A stretch of 64,000 bases of DNA, taken from Irpex lacteus. Lineage: Eukaryota > Basidiomycota > Agaricomycetes > Polyporales > Irpicaceae. Positions 12,570 through 25,936 of this stretch are shown piece after piece. The notes beneath the pieces were generated by a model. That model was not told where the DNA came from and searched no databases. It saw only the letters and a program-made list of their open reading frames with translations. Location: the NCBI GenBank assembly GCA_001986395.2, contig MQVO02000032.1:186001-250000 (forward strand). The letters run 5' to 3'. The position numbers and the translations under genes were made by a program. How positions within the stretch are numbered: the first letter of the stretch is position 1; each line of letters begins with the position of its first letter.

Positions 12570-15500
12570 TCTATCGTGGTATCGTTGCGGGATGTTGCTG
12601 CCGGAAGAGGTACGCGGAGTTCAAATGGTTGTAGGGAAACTGGGATGTAGCGTGGCGGGTGCCACCCGATAGCCAACGGGACATTGATTTTGTGTATCTA
12701 TTGACTTACTAGTTTTCATGGAAGTATAAGTAACCGATCGTGAACTTCCGTAGACCGTCGCGCTCATTTGACGGCCGCGGCAGTGTTGTCCAGATTAGGC
12801 ATAGGCGGCCATGGTGGCGTCCGGCCAATATTCTCACGGCCTCTTCCTTCATGATTACCACGACATAACACATACTATGCTCGCAGCTCACCCATTTGAT
12901 ACTTTGAACACTAGACAGTGCATACTTCTCTGGTGTTCTTGTTCTACAACCAAGCAGGGCGATGAGAATCAAAACGGTGCGGTATAGCTCTCCACTCAAG
13001 CTCAGTACTAGTAGAGCTTTGAGAGGAGTATGAGGGCTTTTGCTGTCATGAGTACAGGTGAGCAATACAGTTCGATTGATATTCTTGTCATCACACTTAC
13101 GCGCTGTGTCTACAAAAAGTGTAACGTGGCCAGAGTGCTGGCTGTGTTCCATTACCCGTTTGTATGCGCGTACCGCTATGCTGGGTTAAGTTGTCAACTG
13201 CCTTCGCTCCCCCGCCGCGAGTTAGATCGTCATTCGCTGGTCATGATCCTCGGAAACTATCTTCCTATAATTCTGCAGCGGTCGAAGCATTACGACTGGG
13301 GACTTCATCATTCGCAGCGTGGGTATGCATATGCTCACGATGATGGCCGACTCTCCCGACTTTCAGGGTATGTACCGAAGGTATGATAATCACGAGAACT
13401 CGAGGTTCGCACCATCACGTTTTTATCAACTGAAGTTTACGCCAAAGTCAACGCCCACAGCCTAATCGTTACTCAAATCAAAAATAGATCATCGAGGGTT
13501 GCTCTCATGGACACCTGCCGCCGGACCAATGTCAAGTCAAGGACGGCGTGTCCTCGGACGAGATGAGCATGACCGCCATTTGAAAGTATGGCGCGCTGTG
13601 CAGACAGCTTTCTCAGGTGTGATCTTACAACTTACTGGATACGCGTCTGCTTGTTGACAATCTACTCAGCTTACGATGCTCATCAACCCTGCACGCATAT
13701 AACACAGCAAGTCGTAAGTCTCCCCGCCACCGGTAAGTTGTAACACAGGCATTGCAAGTGTTGCTTTAGATGATCTCTACTTCTACAGCACGCGATGCAT
13801 ATCATCGACTACAGGCCCCCATGGCGCGACCGAAGCAGGCGATGCGCTCATGGTTTAGCTCTGCTGGTTGATAGAAGTGATCTCGTCTTCACGTCTTCCT
13901 GAGGATGCCGTACCTCCGGCGGAACAAATGCCTCTTCCAGTCTTCTACTCTCCAAGTCTATTTTCTCCATGCCTTATCTATGTTCATTATGTCCATTACG
14001 GAACCTTGACAGCCAGCGTGCCAGGATACGTAGAAATCTAAGACTCCGCTTTCCCAGCGCAAGCAAGCTCGCTACGAAGACGACTTCATCACATCCATAT
14101 GTAAGTGAGTACATCCTCTCACGAGCACCGGTAGCTGACACTGCTGTTTTTCTTTATCCTCGGTGAAAGCTCCAGACTGGCGTACTTGGTTCTACCAAAA
14201 CCGTGGCCCTCGGCGCGAATAACCGTGTCTCAAACCCTACAGTGCAGTTGCATTACCGGATACGGTGCAGTCAGGGTCATCGTTCTTCGGTCACGAAGCA
14301 TGTCAATACTTATCACTCTCACACGTCGAATGCGGATGCAAGTCAGGATGTTGACAAGACAGTAAATATAGGCGTCGCGCCCAAATCGAACGCACAGCTC
14401 TCATTGATCCATGGCGACTACCAACACCCGTGCACCAAGTGCTTATACTGTGACTGAGATACAACCGTATGCTGGGAGGAGCCTCGTAACCGACAAACGC
14501 TGTGCCACGGTTACGGAGACAACTTACGCAGGTGCCCTCGAGGAAGCGAGGAAGACCATCTATCGCCCAACGTAAAAATGGTCGGGAGCTTAGTAACTCA
14601 GATTGTGCAGTAACTTCATCCCGTGTGAGGAACGGCTAATGCCGAGCTTCCCGCGTTACTTCTACCTCAGCCCGTCGCATGGAATTTTCTGCCAGGACTC
14701 GAGGAGGAGAAGGAACAAGGCCCCAGGAGTCGGAGTCATCCTGGAAAAAAGAAAGCTTCCTCTTCCTCCATGGAACAGAGAAAAGGGCGTCCAGCCCTGG
14801 ATTGCATTTAACGTTTCGTTAGGTGTCCGTCCTACATACGCAAGTATGTCATCACATCACCTCGGGAGATTGGAACGAAGGGAGACTTGACGCAGCACGG
14901 ACATGTGTCTTCCCTCCGATCAGCGCCTTGGGCTGTGGTCATTGCAAGCAATTGAACAAACCCCCGAATCCCATCCCATTCAGTAGTGCGGCTTCCTGTT
15001 CGAGTGTTATCGTGGCATGAGGGGGGTATACAGAGACCGTGCCCACTCGCCGCCGCTTGTGAGCGAAGATCATGCCTGGTTGGGCCAGGTCATGGTACTG
15101 TAGTGTTTATGTCGCGCGATGAAGGTGTGTTCTGCCATTCAGTACTGCAGCCATGGATCAGTCCGTGCACGACAATTTCAGTTCGGATGACGATGACGCT
15201 TATCGATGCAGGGTGGGTGCGTAGCTTAGCTTATCTTGTTCGGTCAGCAGCCGTGGCCATGGGCAGAAGAACGTTAACTTTGGACAATGAAGAGGAGTTC
15301 CCGGCTGTGATAAGTGGGGTGGATCTGAACCTTGAGTAAGTACGAGATGGGTTGGGATGAATTACACGTTTGTGGCACCCACCTGTCGATTGCTGCTACG
15401 TAAGTGCGGTTTAGTTCACGGACAAAGAGCTGATTTCTTCTGGGCGGGGCTTCTCACGTTAATATGGAGGAGCGTTCAGAGAAGTTTGCGTCCTGTCAGA

Positions 15501-17059
15501 TTTGCTTCAAGTTCAAACTTCGGTCGGTTCAGGTATGTGTGCGAGCTTCCACCCACTATCAAGAGGGATGGGAGTGGCGAGATATTTTCTCTACAGATGA
15601 ATTTCGCAGTGCATTTGCGACCCTGTGTGCTACGTAGCCTTGTTGGCGGGCCACACGTACGTCAGGCTGTGACTTACTTACGTGCAACGCGCCAAGCCTG
15701 GTTGGCCCAACGTGGTTCAGGCTAGATTGGCTTTGGGGGTGAACGTTTCTGAGACATCACGGAGCGTGAGCCACAGGTGCGCTGTAGATCCTTTCCCACC
15801 TGATGATGCTGACCGCGGTGTTATCAGCGACCAAGGGCCGCGTCCGGGCGCAACACTGTGCAGAGGACTGTACCTGACACTACCGTATCCCAGTAGCGTC
15901 GAGTACCCTTGCGATCCCGACGGAGCCGTCGGGAAGACACCGCAGTCGAGCACAGCGAGCACAGTGCTGGCGGCGACGGGCGATGCGGGTGTGGTAAGGC
16001 GGATCGCAAAGATTCCGTTACTTGCGGAAACCGGGATGATGGCGTCAAGTGGTGAGTGGATGTGCAGAAAGGTGGTTTGATCGCTCGCTGATGGCAGAAC
16101 AGTGGCCGCAGATTCTGAGAGTGCGTGCTCAAATTGTGGACCTCTTCGATAGAGTATCCGCGGGGTATTTCGCAGAATCTCAGGCCTCAAGACTCGCAGG
16201 CTGCGGAACGTCAATGGGGTGTTGGGTTTGATAGGACTGTCAGGAAGCGGGTCAGAAGACGGCAGCAGGTTCTGGCGTGCGCCATTGACGAAAGGGTGGG
16301 CCGAAAAGAGGACAAGAGACACTCGTGGTCAGCAGCAGTGGTGGGTGATGACCGGGTGATGGGTGATATGTCGCGGTGCAGGGTGTGCACGGCGAGGTGC
16401 TCTCAGGTCAGCACAGGTCAGCACGAGGAGAGGTGTATGTAACTCGCAGAGAATTGATGTTTGTGATGTGTGTTTTGAGGAGATGGATGCCGACATGATC
16501 ATGAACATGAGATAGTCAGACCAAGTCAGAGCGAAAATGATCTAGATTGCCCGGCTCTGGCGTTACGCGCGCAAAACCCTTGGGCTCAAAACTGGGGTCG
16601 CCGAACCTCATCCCAGTCCTCCTCGCCGCCAGACGTCGAGCAGCTCGAGCTCGCTGTAGAAGATACCCTCGTCGTCGTCGTCCTCGCCGCCGACGTGCAC
16701 CAGCTCGCCCTGCGCTGCACTGCAAAAAGCCGACGCAACACGCTCGTTCCCTGATTTGGTCTGCCCGCACCTCACAACGCCGCCACCGCGCCCGCAACCT
16801 CTGTCTTCCATCTCCGTCGCCCTTCTCTTGCGCCGTACAGCTTCTCAGTTGCCAGCAGGCAGCACTCAAGAGTCTGCGGCGATTGGCTGGCCTCGGGAAA
16901 ATCAGTTTCTTCGGCAACTGTGCGTGTGTGAGTTTTCGAGAAAGGGCTGCAACCTCATGCTGATGATTGATCTTTTTCTGCATAGAGAACTAAGTCGAGA
17001 AACTAGCTCGAGATTGCCCGTTCTTGACGCAGTGTTCTTCCCCCTACGTCCTACTCAGA
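12570..17059. other. long gene-poor region upstream of the HSF-type gene
   Basis: About 4.5 kb with open frames of at most 200 codons on both strands (for example 15717-16322 minus). None has a recognisable domain or splice-supported continuation. The last 500 bp are C/T-rich and include the promoter and leader of the HSF-type gene. I see no repeats or RNA genes here. Confidence 0.5.
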
Positions 17060-19328
17060 ATGTCGGGTGAGACGCACTACCCGCCTCAGCACCAGCACCA
17101 GTCGCAATGGCCTCAGCAGCCGCATCTGCTGCCACCGCTGCACACCCAGTCCTCCTTTCCCTCCCCGTCCTCGCCCTCCTCGTCGCTCAGCGAGCAGCAG
17201 CACTACCCGCCCTACTACCAACAGACGTCCCAGCAGTCGTCCCAGTCCACCCTCAGTGACTCGTCCATGGTCGACAACAGGCCTTCGACTTCCCTTTCTC
17301 TCAACCTGTCCTCCTTAAGCGTCACTTCCCCGACCAACTTATCTCCGATTCACCCTTCGGTCTCACCAATAACGCCAATCAGCCCTTCAAATGCGGGCCT
17401 GCACCAGAACACGCTAGCCGCACATCATACCCACCACCACCACTCTCATGTGTCCCAGCCTTTCCAGTTTGCCCCTCCGGACCACAACGTGCGCTACGAC
17501 GACTCGGGATACGACTACCCAAGCGGCAGACGCCTCACAAGCAGCCGCTCCTCTTCTTCGTCGGACAAGTCCGTCCCTCGCAAGCGAAGCTTTACATCAG
17601 GCACGTCTTTGCCTCCCCCCGCCGAAGAGTCTGCCGCGACACCCGTTTCTGGCACCTACGATCACACCAACGGCCCCATGGACACATCTCCGTACGACGA
17701 AGTCGAGATGAGCTATAGTGGTATGGACGCAGAGGGGAGCCCCATTGATGGGAGCAATAGTGGAGGGGAGCAGGATGATCAGCTGAAGCCTCTGGAGGGC
17801 CACCTCGGTGCTGGTGGATTGTCTGGCCCGCACCCGGGGTCGACGATAAACGTGTTAGGAAAGCCTATCGGGACCAACAACTTTGTGACAAAGCTCTATC
17901 AGTGCGTATCTCAAGTTTTCTACTATGCTTCGAGAACGTGTACGACTTTTCCACCACAGAATGATAAACGACCCGAAGTCTGCCCAATTCATCACCTGGA
18001 CCGAGCTCGGGACTAGGTACGCTCCTCTGTGTGACTTTACTGTTCTCATCACCGACGCGTTCCCCTGCACATCAGCTTTGTTGTCTCCAATGTTGGAGAG
18101 TTCTCACGAACTATTCTGGGGTCTCACTTCAAGCATAACAATGTACGTCTTCTTGCCTCCATTCAGAAGCACAGTTTTCATTCATGATTATCGCTGCCAG
18201 TTCTCGAGCTTCGTCCGTCAGCTGAACATGTACGGCTTCCACAAGATCAACCGTGTAAGTCATCTCCGTCTACTTCTACCGACGGGTACAGAGGCATTGA
18301 TACGGTGCCTCAGACTCCTCGTGCCCAACGAACCTCTGGTGACGCTCAGACCTGGGAGTTCTCGCATCCCAAGTTCCTTCGCGGGCGACCTGACCTACTC
18401 GAGGAGATCAAGCGCAAAGCTCTAGAACCCGATCCGTCTCTCAAACACCGCGTCGAGCTTCCCGGAGAGGTCGCGGCGCAGCTCTCACAGATGAGAGATG
18501 ACAATCGTCGCCTCATACACGCGCTGAACAGCGAGAAGATGAAAGTCGACAGGCTGGCGAACGTCACGAAAGCGTTGTATGACGTCGTCACGAGGCTCTA
18601 CGGCCAACACAGTAAGCCCCCCTCTCGTCTTCTCTCGTTCGAACATTCCAATGGACACTCACACGCACCCGCACGCACCGCCTCCAGTCAACGTGCCTTT
18701 CCCTAACGACATCTTGGACAACCATGAGAGCCCCAACATCCTCGTTACCTCCCCGACCGCGTCCGTCCTGCATTCTCAATACCAGCCGCCGCTGCAGTCG
18801 CTCAGCAATAACGCCTCGTTGCACTCCCTCCATTCGCTGAGCCCAGGCTCGTCGCCCACGGCACCAGAGTTCCCGTCCTCGCACTCCCACACGCCCCACT
18901 CTCTTTCACGGCAACACTCCTTTCAGCACATCCAGGACTACGGACAGCACTCCCACCTCGTCTCGAACGCGCGGTACGAGTCCGGCGCGATGAGTGCCAC
19001 GCTGCCGCCCTCGCCGGCGTCTGGGGACATGTTCGACGACGCGCAGGGTCGCAAGAGACAGCGTACGGGCGGGAGCGGGGATGATTCTGCCTCGGGGAAG
19101 AAGGGCAGTAGGGCTCGGAGTGATTCTGCGCCGCTGGGATACCAGATCGCTGGAGGGTGGCCGCAGACGAGGCCGAGGAGTGGGAGTGGGCTGCAGTCGC
19201 GGGTTCCGACTGGACGGAGGGATGACCTGCCCGTGCCGAATATCGCTTCGGTCTCGAGGACCCACCACGGGCTGCCGACGCTGTCTATCCCGGGAGGTAT
19301 CATCAAGCAGCCCCCGTCGGCGAACTGA
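17060..19328 (+). CDS. HSF-type DNA-binding domain transcription factor
   Basis: Six exons, 17060-17901, 17960-18016, 18076-18142, 18201-18254, 18314-18611, 18688-19328, giving 652 residues with matching phases. The N-terminal 270 residues are low complexity (Gln, Ser, Pro, His runs). The winged-helix HSF domain spans about 272-375: NNFVTKLYQMINDPKSAQF, FVVSNVGEFSRTILGSHF, and the recognition helix SSFVRQLNMYGFHK. The domain is broken by four introns. A coiled-coil-like segment follows (EVAAQLSQMRDDNRRLIHAL), which would support oligomerisation, and then a Ser/Pro/Gly-rich C-terminus. It should act in the nucleus on nGAAn-type elements. I cannot say whether it is the stress regulator Hsf1 or a developmental relative (Sfl1/Mga1-like). 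The initiator ATG follows a C/T-rich leader. Confidence 0.9.
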
Positions 19329-22302
19329 AGAATCAAACAAGCATCCCGAATCGCGTTCTTGTAACAGTGCCCCCTCGTTCCTCATCTTCACCGTTCTTTG
19401 CCTAGTTTGTTGTCGAATCTTTAGTTACCCCCTCTGTTGGCCCTTGGCCGACCTCGGACTCACTCTGCCGTTCCACTCTCACTCACTTGCCTTACCCTTC
19501 CTTCGCTTGGACTTACTCGGCACCTCTTCCCTCGCTATCCGCGTTCGACGCTCTTTTGCGCACCAACATCGCAGGTTCAAATCCCCCGCAGGTATCACCA
19601 AACCCACCTCGGTAAATGGGCCAGGGCGATCCGTGCGGTATTGGTTTCAACTGGATACTTCTCTGTCTCCTCCGTATATTTTGAGTATCTCTCGTCCTCC
19701 CCCCTTTGGATCTTCACGCTCGAGCTGTTGTGTCAAACCGGTATCTCGTCCACCACTGTCTCACTGTTTTCCACAAATCTTTCGCCACAGCCATCAGTTA
19801 CCCCGTTAGTCTTGTGTTCAGTGCTTTTTTGTTTCCACAGCGCATGCATCTTCCTCTTCCTCCCTTCTTTCTTTATCGCCTGTCTTTCTTGTCATACTCT
19901 TCTTCTTCGCTTGTCAGTTCTTACGCCAACTTCTTCGCATCATTGCTCATATCTCGTGCAACTCAAAGAAAACATGGTCATTTCACCCACCCACACCAAC
20001 CAAGCGCATAGAGTTCGGGCCCATTATCGCGTGCCATGCGGTAACGTCGTTGCAGCAGCGATCACGACTCGGGTGCGCTCAGGCGTGCAGCTGCATGCAT
20101 GTGTGTCCCACGCGGGCAGGCCTACTACGCGTGCAAAGTACTTACGTACCTTCACGGAGTTACTCACCAGGCCCAAGACGTCGACGTCCTTCTCCTTCTC
20201 TCTTCTTTCTCCAAAACTATACCTTCTTTCCTTTCATACACTCGCCATCCATCAACCCATATATCCTTCCACTCATATCCCCCATGTTCGGTTGTGTTAC
20301 TCTTCTTGACTCTTATCCCTCCACCTCTATAGACATGTACACTTGATATAAAAACATCGGCATATACACAGACATGTTTATCCTCCTCACTGCATTCCCA
20401 GAATGACTGACTCGGAGGGTAGATCGTACTAAAATGTTTGCGCGCATGCACGCGTCTTGAGCTTCAATCACGCCGATAATAGCTAGCATGATATGCATGG
20501 TGTACTGCGTAGTATAATTGCTAACCTGCTAAGCACGTTATCAGGAGCTACGATAGAGTTGGGACGATATACACGAGGCAACGTTCTAGCAAAAGTCTCG
20601 GACATATTGACGATCGTCGAACCTTCCATGCACCCCCGTTCTTCAGTTTCCTTAACGAACACTGAACACCATGTCAAAGCCAATTACTGAACGCGATAGT
20701 CTGGATTGGCGTGTCCGCATTCAATGCAGTTTGCAGCCATTCATACTTATTGTGCTGAGTATGCACAGTTCCATCTCGTACATGCGTATGTAGGTGCAAT
20801 GATCATCAAAAAGCGGAGGCAATGTCTCAGATGACCACCCCTCGTTCAAACGCACGCATATTGCCATCGCCGTCGACCCTGACCCTGGATCATGACCCAC
20901 CCTCATCTCCCTCTTTCGACAGTTTAAGTAAACTTCCGCATCTTGAAAGGTTGATCATCGTCAAAGTTTGTCATTGCTAGGATAGAACCTTACCTCGGCG
21001 AGACTATGCCCCCTCCGAACCAAGCGATGACCGTGGTCATTGGCTGCTTAGCCTTCCTTAGCCAGAGCTCGAGCAAGAGACTGAGAGTATCGCGTGCACG
21101 AGGAACCTGTCGTGATTACGATTACTTTGGTACTAACTGCTTACCCTCGCACCCACATGACTGCGTCTAGTAATACTGTCTGATAACCAGAGGTCAACGA
21201 TTGGGCCAAGATTGCTCATGCGGGATAAGATCACATACCACAATCGCACGAGATCGTTCATCCATCCCATGTCAAAGATCCCATGCAGGCATCTCCTGAA
21301 CCCATCTCGTCCATCTCTGATATCTTTTCGCGTCGCGTAATGTCATGTTGTATCGAAGCAAGCTTGTACGAATGAGATAATGTCGCTCGAGTGTAGGTAG
21401 GTGCACCTGCTGCGTGGAACCGGCCATCATACGTGCGAGTGTAGAGCGGAATGTGGCGATTGCACGAATGCACGAATGCGATACAGCCCCGTTACGTTCC
21501 GGCGGTCTGCTTTGACTCGGGTCTACGGGGGCTTCGGTATCACAAGCGTAAATCGGCGGTGCCGAACCCGACAAGACCGTAGAACATCGTCTCCAATAGA
21601 GCTTGGCGAGCAAAATCTAGGAAGATGCACGCAAGGTCGCGCGATAACCAGGTGTGAGGGTGTGGAAGCTTGATCAGGCGGATCAGTCATGTGAAAAGAA
21701 TCGGGATATAAGCTATGAAATAGACCATGGCCATAGATTGCGGAGGATTTCCTCGGGCGATTCGGTCTTGAGATGCTTCTCGGGATAAGGGATTGAGTAT
21801 CCCCATTCGTAACGCTGCCGATAGTCTCGGAATTTCTAGAGGGTATAGCGTAAGACAATAGTAAGAGAAGGAGCACTACAAAACTTACCCGTAAAGGCAA
21901 GTATCTTGCCTAACCCCGAATCAGTCCCTCGCGCCCAAACGAGCTTAAAGCTAGAAGTCAGTGCCATGTTGTTGTACCGTTGATAACGGATGGTCGGCGT
22001 GCACAAGACCATTTTCACATAGCTGACAGCAGAGGTATACCTGGAAATGTAAGTCATGACGCTAATTTCGCCTACTGACGACACATTCATTCTCAGCAGC
22101 TTAGTTAACACGACGACAGGCACTTCTTGAACGTGACTTGTCCGGTATGCGTTCGCTCACCGCACAGAAGGATACTTCCGGCGAAAGAAAATCTTCAAAA
22201 GAAGGTCAGAGTTTTATTGAGCAAGGGGTACGGCGGTGGTCCAGCGTTGGTACACCTAACAGATAGTCTAATGCGAAGTTAATCCAGCCAGAAATACGCC
22301 AT
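19329..22302. other. intergenic region with pyrimidine-rich 3' flank
   Basis: The first kilobase is strongly C/T-rich, and its long open frame (19437-20309) is a by-product of that composition. The rest carries only short frames on both strands. No RNA gene or repeat is recognised. Confidence 0.55.
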
Positions 22303-23294
22303 CTAGATCGCCTTGCTCTTGACGAGCTCTACATGTCCATTGTTTCTGATAAGCACACTATCTCACACTCCAGAAAACTCGCCACTCACGTTCAACCTCG
22401 GCAACAGCGCCAGCAAGAATGTCACGCTGTGCCTTCTCGTCCTGGATGCTCTTGAGGACATTGGCAATGACGCTCTTCGCCAACTCCGCCTGCTCGTTCT
22501 CCTTCGCCTGCTGCTCATAGCGCACCCAGCTGTCCAAGACCGACTTCACCTCCGCGGCCAAAGCGACCTTCTGGCGCTGCACGAAGATCTCGCTCTCAAA
22601 CTTGGCAGTCTCCTTCGACAAGGCGAAGAGGCCCTCGGTAAGAGAGACGACGTCCTTCATCTTTTCGACGCCCTCGATGCGGTCCTTGACGGATTGAGTG
22701 TGACGTGCACGAGCGCTCTGCAGGACGTTGGTCATGCGGTCGATGTGGCCTTGAGCCCACTCGGCGTACGGGCCCTTCATAGACTATATGGTAGACAAGT
22801 ATTTGGTGAGTTTGACGTGGAGAAGAGTGAGCAGAGTGAGAACGCACTTTGGCAATGAAGGAAACGAGCACAACGAAGCCGGCCAAGATAACGGTCTCCT
22901 CGTTCATGACATAGAGCTCCTGCGAGATGGCGGTAGCAATGAGACCGCTTCCGAGGATAGCACTGCCGGTCTTGGTGATCAGGTTGGGCGAGGAAGGGAG
23001 CTTGTTGACGAGCTCCGAGGCGCGCTGTTCAGGAGGAGTAGAAGAGCTGGACATTCCGCGACTACAGAATCCATTTTGACCAGACAAAAAACACAAAAAT
23101 GTGTGGTTAGTTCAACAAGTTAAAGAGGTCGTTGTGGAAAGCACGCACGCCGCGAGGACCCGAGGAACGGCAGCGACCGCCTGCGGGCGAACTACGCGAT
23201 GCAAAAGTCAGCACTCGACGACATTCAACACGACGAGCAGCTATATGTACGCACCTGCTGTTCGGAGAGTGTTAAGGGCGATCCTCGAGGCCAT
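22303..23294 (-). CDS. ATP4: ATP synthase subunit b (subunit 4), mitochondrial
   Basis: Five exons read right to left, 23255-23294, 23149-23191, 22848-23061, 22390-22783, 22303-22328, giving 238 residues. The two small first exons encode an arginine/alanine-rich mitochondrial presequence (MASRIALNTLRTA, ending near AARGMSSSS). The mature part has the conserved segment NLITKTGSAILGSGLIATAI, a hydrophobic hairpin (VILAGFVVLVSFIAK) that anchors it in the inner membrane, then a long charged helix. It ends in LVKSKAI, encoded partly by a 26-nt last exon. In the F1Fo-ATP synthase this subunit forms the peripheral stalk that holds F1 against rotation. Length and order of parts match fungal Atp4. Confidence 0.93.
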
Positions 23295-23732
23295 AGTTTA
23301 AGGAAGAAATAGCAGACGACTCGCTCGACGTCGTGGACGAAAGTTGTGGGTACAGTCTATAGGCGCCCGTCGGCGAGCCTCTGCGCGTAAACGCCGGAGA
23401 CAGAGCGGCGTGCTCCGGCTTTTCACGATGAGGAGAGCGGTCCTGCAAAATGGGGAATAGAATACAGAAATATTGTACAGGGTTGGGTGTGCTATTGAAA
23501 CATGCTGGGGTATGTAAGGGCGGATGCTACAGGTATGGAGACAACAGGATGCAGGGGATACTGGTGGAAGACCGAGTGAGTGTGAAAGCTTGATAAAAAT
23601 ACATGCAAATACGAATTAATATGCGATATGCGGCTCTAGTGGCATCTATGAGGGACTGGAAAAGTTGGGTCGTAAGGTCATACATACTGATACGAGTGGG
23701 AGTCGTAAACCCGCACACTGGCACGCTTAAAA
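23295..23732. other. intergenic region: ATP4 promoter and BRCT-gene 3' flank
   Basis: It contains the ATP4 promoter and leader on the right strand sense and the 3' end of the BRCT-domain gene. No further gene is seen. Confidence 0.5.
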
Positions 23733-25325
23733 TCATCTCGCTCGCGACTTGACACCCTTCTTACCGGCTTTCGACTTCTTCTGCTCAGTCGCTGAGAGCT
23801 CGAACGCCTTGCCAAGGTGTACCCTCCGTGGGAGTATAACAGCTGCCTTCATAACCTTGACGTCTCGGAGCGCCGTTCGAGCTGCAGACATCGTTATATG
23901 CGGTACGTCGTGGTTCTTGTTGGCTGATTTGAAAGGTAGCCTGGATGCATATGTACTAGTTAGATGGGCAAAGGTAAGAAAGGCGAGAGGAATACGTACG
24001 AAGGAGCTTCGGTCTGTTTCTTCTCCTGCAAAACCCGTTGCGAGCGAGTAATACGGCGCGACCTAGAAGACGACCTGCGCTCCTCCCGAGCGATCTTGCG
24101 GAAATCGATGTGCGGAATAGTCTGCGCAGAGACAAGCGTGTCGCCCGAGGTATCAGGGCTGATTGTCTTGCCGGCCTCAGGTAGCCCTTCGCCTTCGCCT
24201 GTATGAATAGTCGTAGAAGCGAAAGAAACAGAAGACTTCGAGGGTGGGAGGCAGACGTCGAAGTCCTCTTGCGGCTCAGGCATCACCGAGATACGTGCCT
24301 TCTTGATACTGCGAGGAGGGTCGAAATGTGATTCGTATGTGCGTTTGGTTGGGAGCGATGGGATGGAAGGAGGGAGACGTGGTGTACTTGTGAGCTGCCG
24401 AGGAGGGGTTTTGTCGACTGCTTGCGTGGGTCGAGGGACGGAGGAAGGGTGTAATTTGGATGCCTTCTCTTTATGAGGGCTCGTATGATGACTAGCTTGT
24501 GATAGGGTCTCTTCTAAGAAGCGTTCTCGCCCCTTCGAGATTGAAGAACATATGGGCGAGGTGTCCTGGTGTACATCCGTATGACGTGCGGGCTGCGACT
24601 TTGAGACTTCTTTGCTTGGCGTGACGTCTATTGGTGCTGGCTTTGGAGATGCAAGACAATCAGCTAACGAAACGAAACGATACTCTTGATCAGCGATATT
24701 TTATGCGATATCTGAAACGCATACAATTAAGGACAAAAGGCGCGATAGGAAGCATGAAGTTGGCTTCGACAACTTTGTCGACCCACGACGCGTGAAAGAT
24801 CTAACAACATACTACGTTCAGCAGGATTTACACACAGTGACAATGCGACGTTCACTTACCGCCATAGCATTCTGAGACAAACTGTATGCGCATACATGAG
24901 CGACTATATGCTTTGTAGTGTGAGCTGGATCAAACTTACGAGCCGTACCATGGGTCGGTTCTGCCATAGCAGAAGAAACGAATGTGTTCTTCTGACGTCG
25001 CTTCTTTCAGAGTGTGTACGGTACCTCCATAATCAACTAGAGTTATAGAACAGAATTGGTCAGTTGAGTTTGAGCTTTCAAGAGATAGGATGGGGCTATT
25101 TGTACGCACCCCAGACTCGCTGGATGTCCCGCGGTACATGCGGACTGAAACACGCTGATTAACGAATGGTTAATTCGCGACCATTACATACTGTACTTAT
25201 GTTAACGAGCGGAACGCACCTTTGCCAAACTTGACTCTGTTCAGAGGCATCAAGTCAGCTCGCAGTGCGTCCAATGCAAGGCTCACGTCGCCGTCAAAGA
25301 GTGACTTCGAAATGGGCGTCTTCAT
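23733..25325 (-). CDS. BRCT-domain protein with basic C-terminus
   Basis: Seven exons read right to left, 25220-25325, 25110-25154, 24940-25036, 24860-24881, 24725-24800, 24000-24663, 23733-23940, giving 405 residues; all phases close. The first about 110 residues form a BRCT-like fold: LFDGDVSLALDALRADL, then a glycine turn (VDYGGTVHTLKEAT), a strand (HIRFFCYGRTD) and the typical tryptophan helix (AIFHASWVDKVVEANFM). The middle is Ser/Pro-rich and disordered (TSPHKEKASKLHP). The end is highly basic (KKSKAGKKGVKSRAR) and looks like a nuclear localisation signal. BRCT domains bind phosphopeptides in DNA-damage and chromatin complexes. The specific complex cannot be named from sequence alone. 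Confidence 0.75.
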
Positions 25326-25660
25326 CGCGTGCTTCTAGATCTCCTGGTATAAGGATATGAATCCCGCATTCAAAGAGTCCTGGCAAGTTAGAACATGAGA
25401 TGACCGTCGTGGGTGAACTCGTGGAAGTCGCGTGTCGAATCGAATCGTGGTACGAGAAAGGAAATAAAAGAAATATATGGACAATCAGCTATGGCTTAAG
25501 TACGCCCACGCTCTGCCCATACGTATCAAGTTACACACTCGCCTCAGGCCTGCCATACCTGGCGTGCACTAAGTCCAGATCTGTTACTTATCTCCTGTGC
25601 ACTGTGTACGAACAAAAAAGGTGGTCAGGCCTCTACCCCTCTACTCGCGATAGAAGAGCA
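25326..25660. other. intergenic region
   Basis: It holds the promoter of the BRCT-domain gene and the 3' flank of the tRNA-like sequence. No gene is seen. Confidence 0.5.
25614..25619 (-). terminator. Pol III-type T-run downstream of the tRNA-like sequence
   Basis: Six A residues on the plus strand give a T6 run on the transcribed strand, about 40 nt past the 3' end of the tRNA-like sequence. Confidence 0.4.
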
Positions 25661-25741
25661 GAAGCACGGCAGGAATTGAACCTGCGCCCTTGACTACTCA
25701 AGACCCAAGTAATCACGCTCTACCCACTGAGCTACGCACAC
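25661..25741 (-). tRNA. tRNA-like sequence with short intron, anticodon unclear
   Basis: On the minus strand an A box (TAGCTCAGTGGGTAGAGC) and a B box (GGTTCAATTCC) are spaced as in a tRNA gene. D arm GCTC/GAGC, anticodon stem TGATT/AGTCA, a 5-nt variable loop and T arm GCAGG/CCTGC all pair. The anticodon loop is 15 nt, which implies an intron of about 8 nt. The acceptor stem has one T-T mismatch. With standard geometry position 33 would be C rather than U and the anticodon TTG; shifting the stem by one gives TGG. The oddities leave open a decayed tRNA or a tRNA-derived SINE head. Confidence 0.6.
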
Positions 25742-25936
25742 ACCTGCCGCACCTAGCATATATACTGCGAGTTCGGTATATATACTACTGGCAATGCGTG
25801 ATGTGGCCACAGATCGCACAGATCTAGATCTAGATGCGGGGTTTACTAATGTTGGCGCCCGTCATGAACTTGCTCTCAACCATATCCGTACACGCCTCTC
25901 CCTATCGTTTCATTGCTTAATTTCGTGGTCTGAACA

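Noticed and set aside
15717..16322. Open frame of 201 codons, minus strand
   Set aside because: No start context, no domain and no splice-supported neighbours; an overlapping frame on the other strand is equally open.
19437..20309. Open frame of 290 codons, plus strand
   Set aside because: It lies in a C/T-rich 3' flank, and the translation is Ser/Leu/Pro-rich without any domain.
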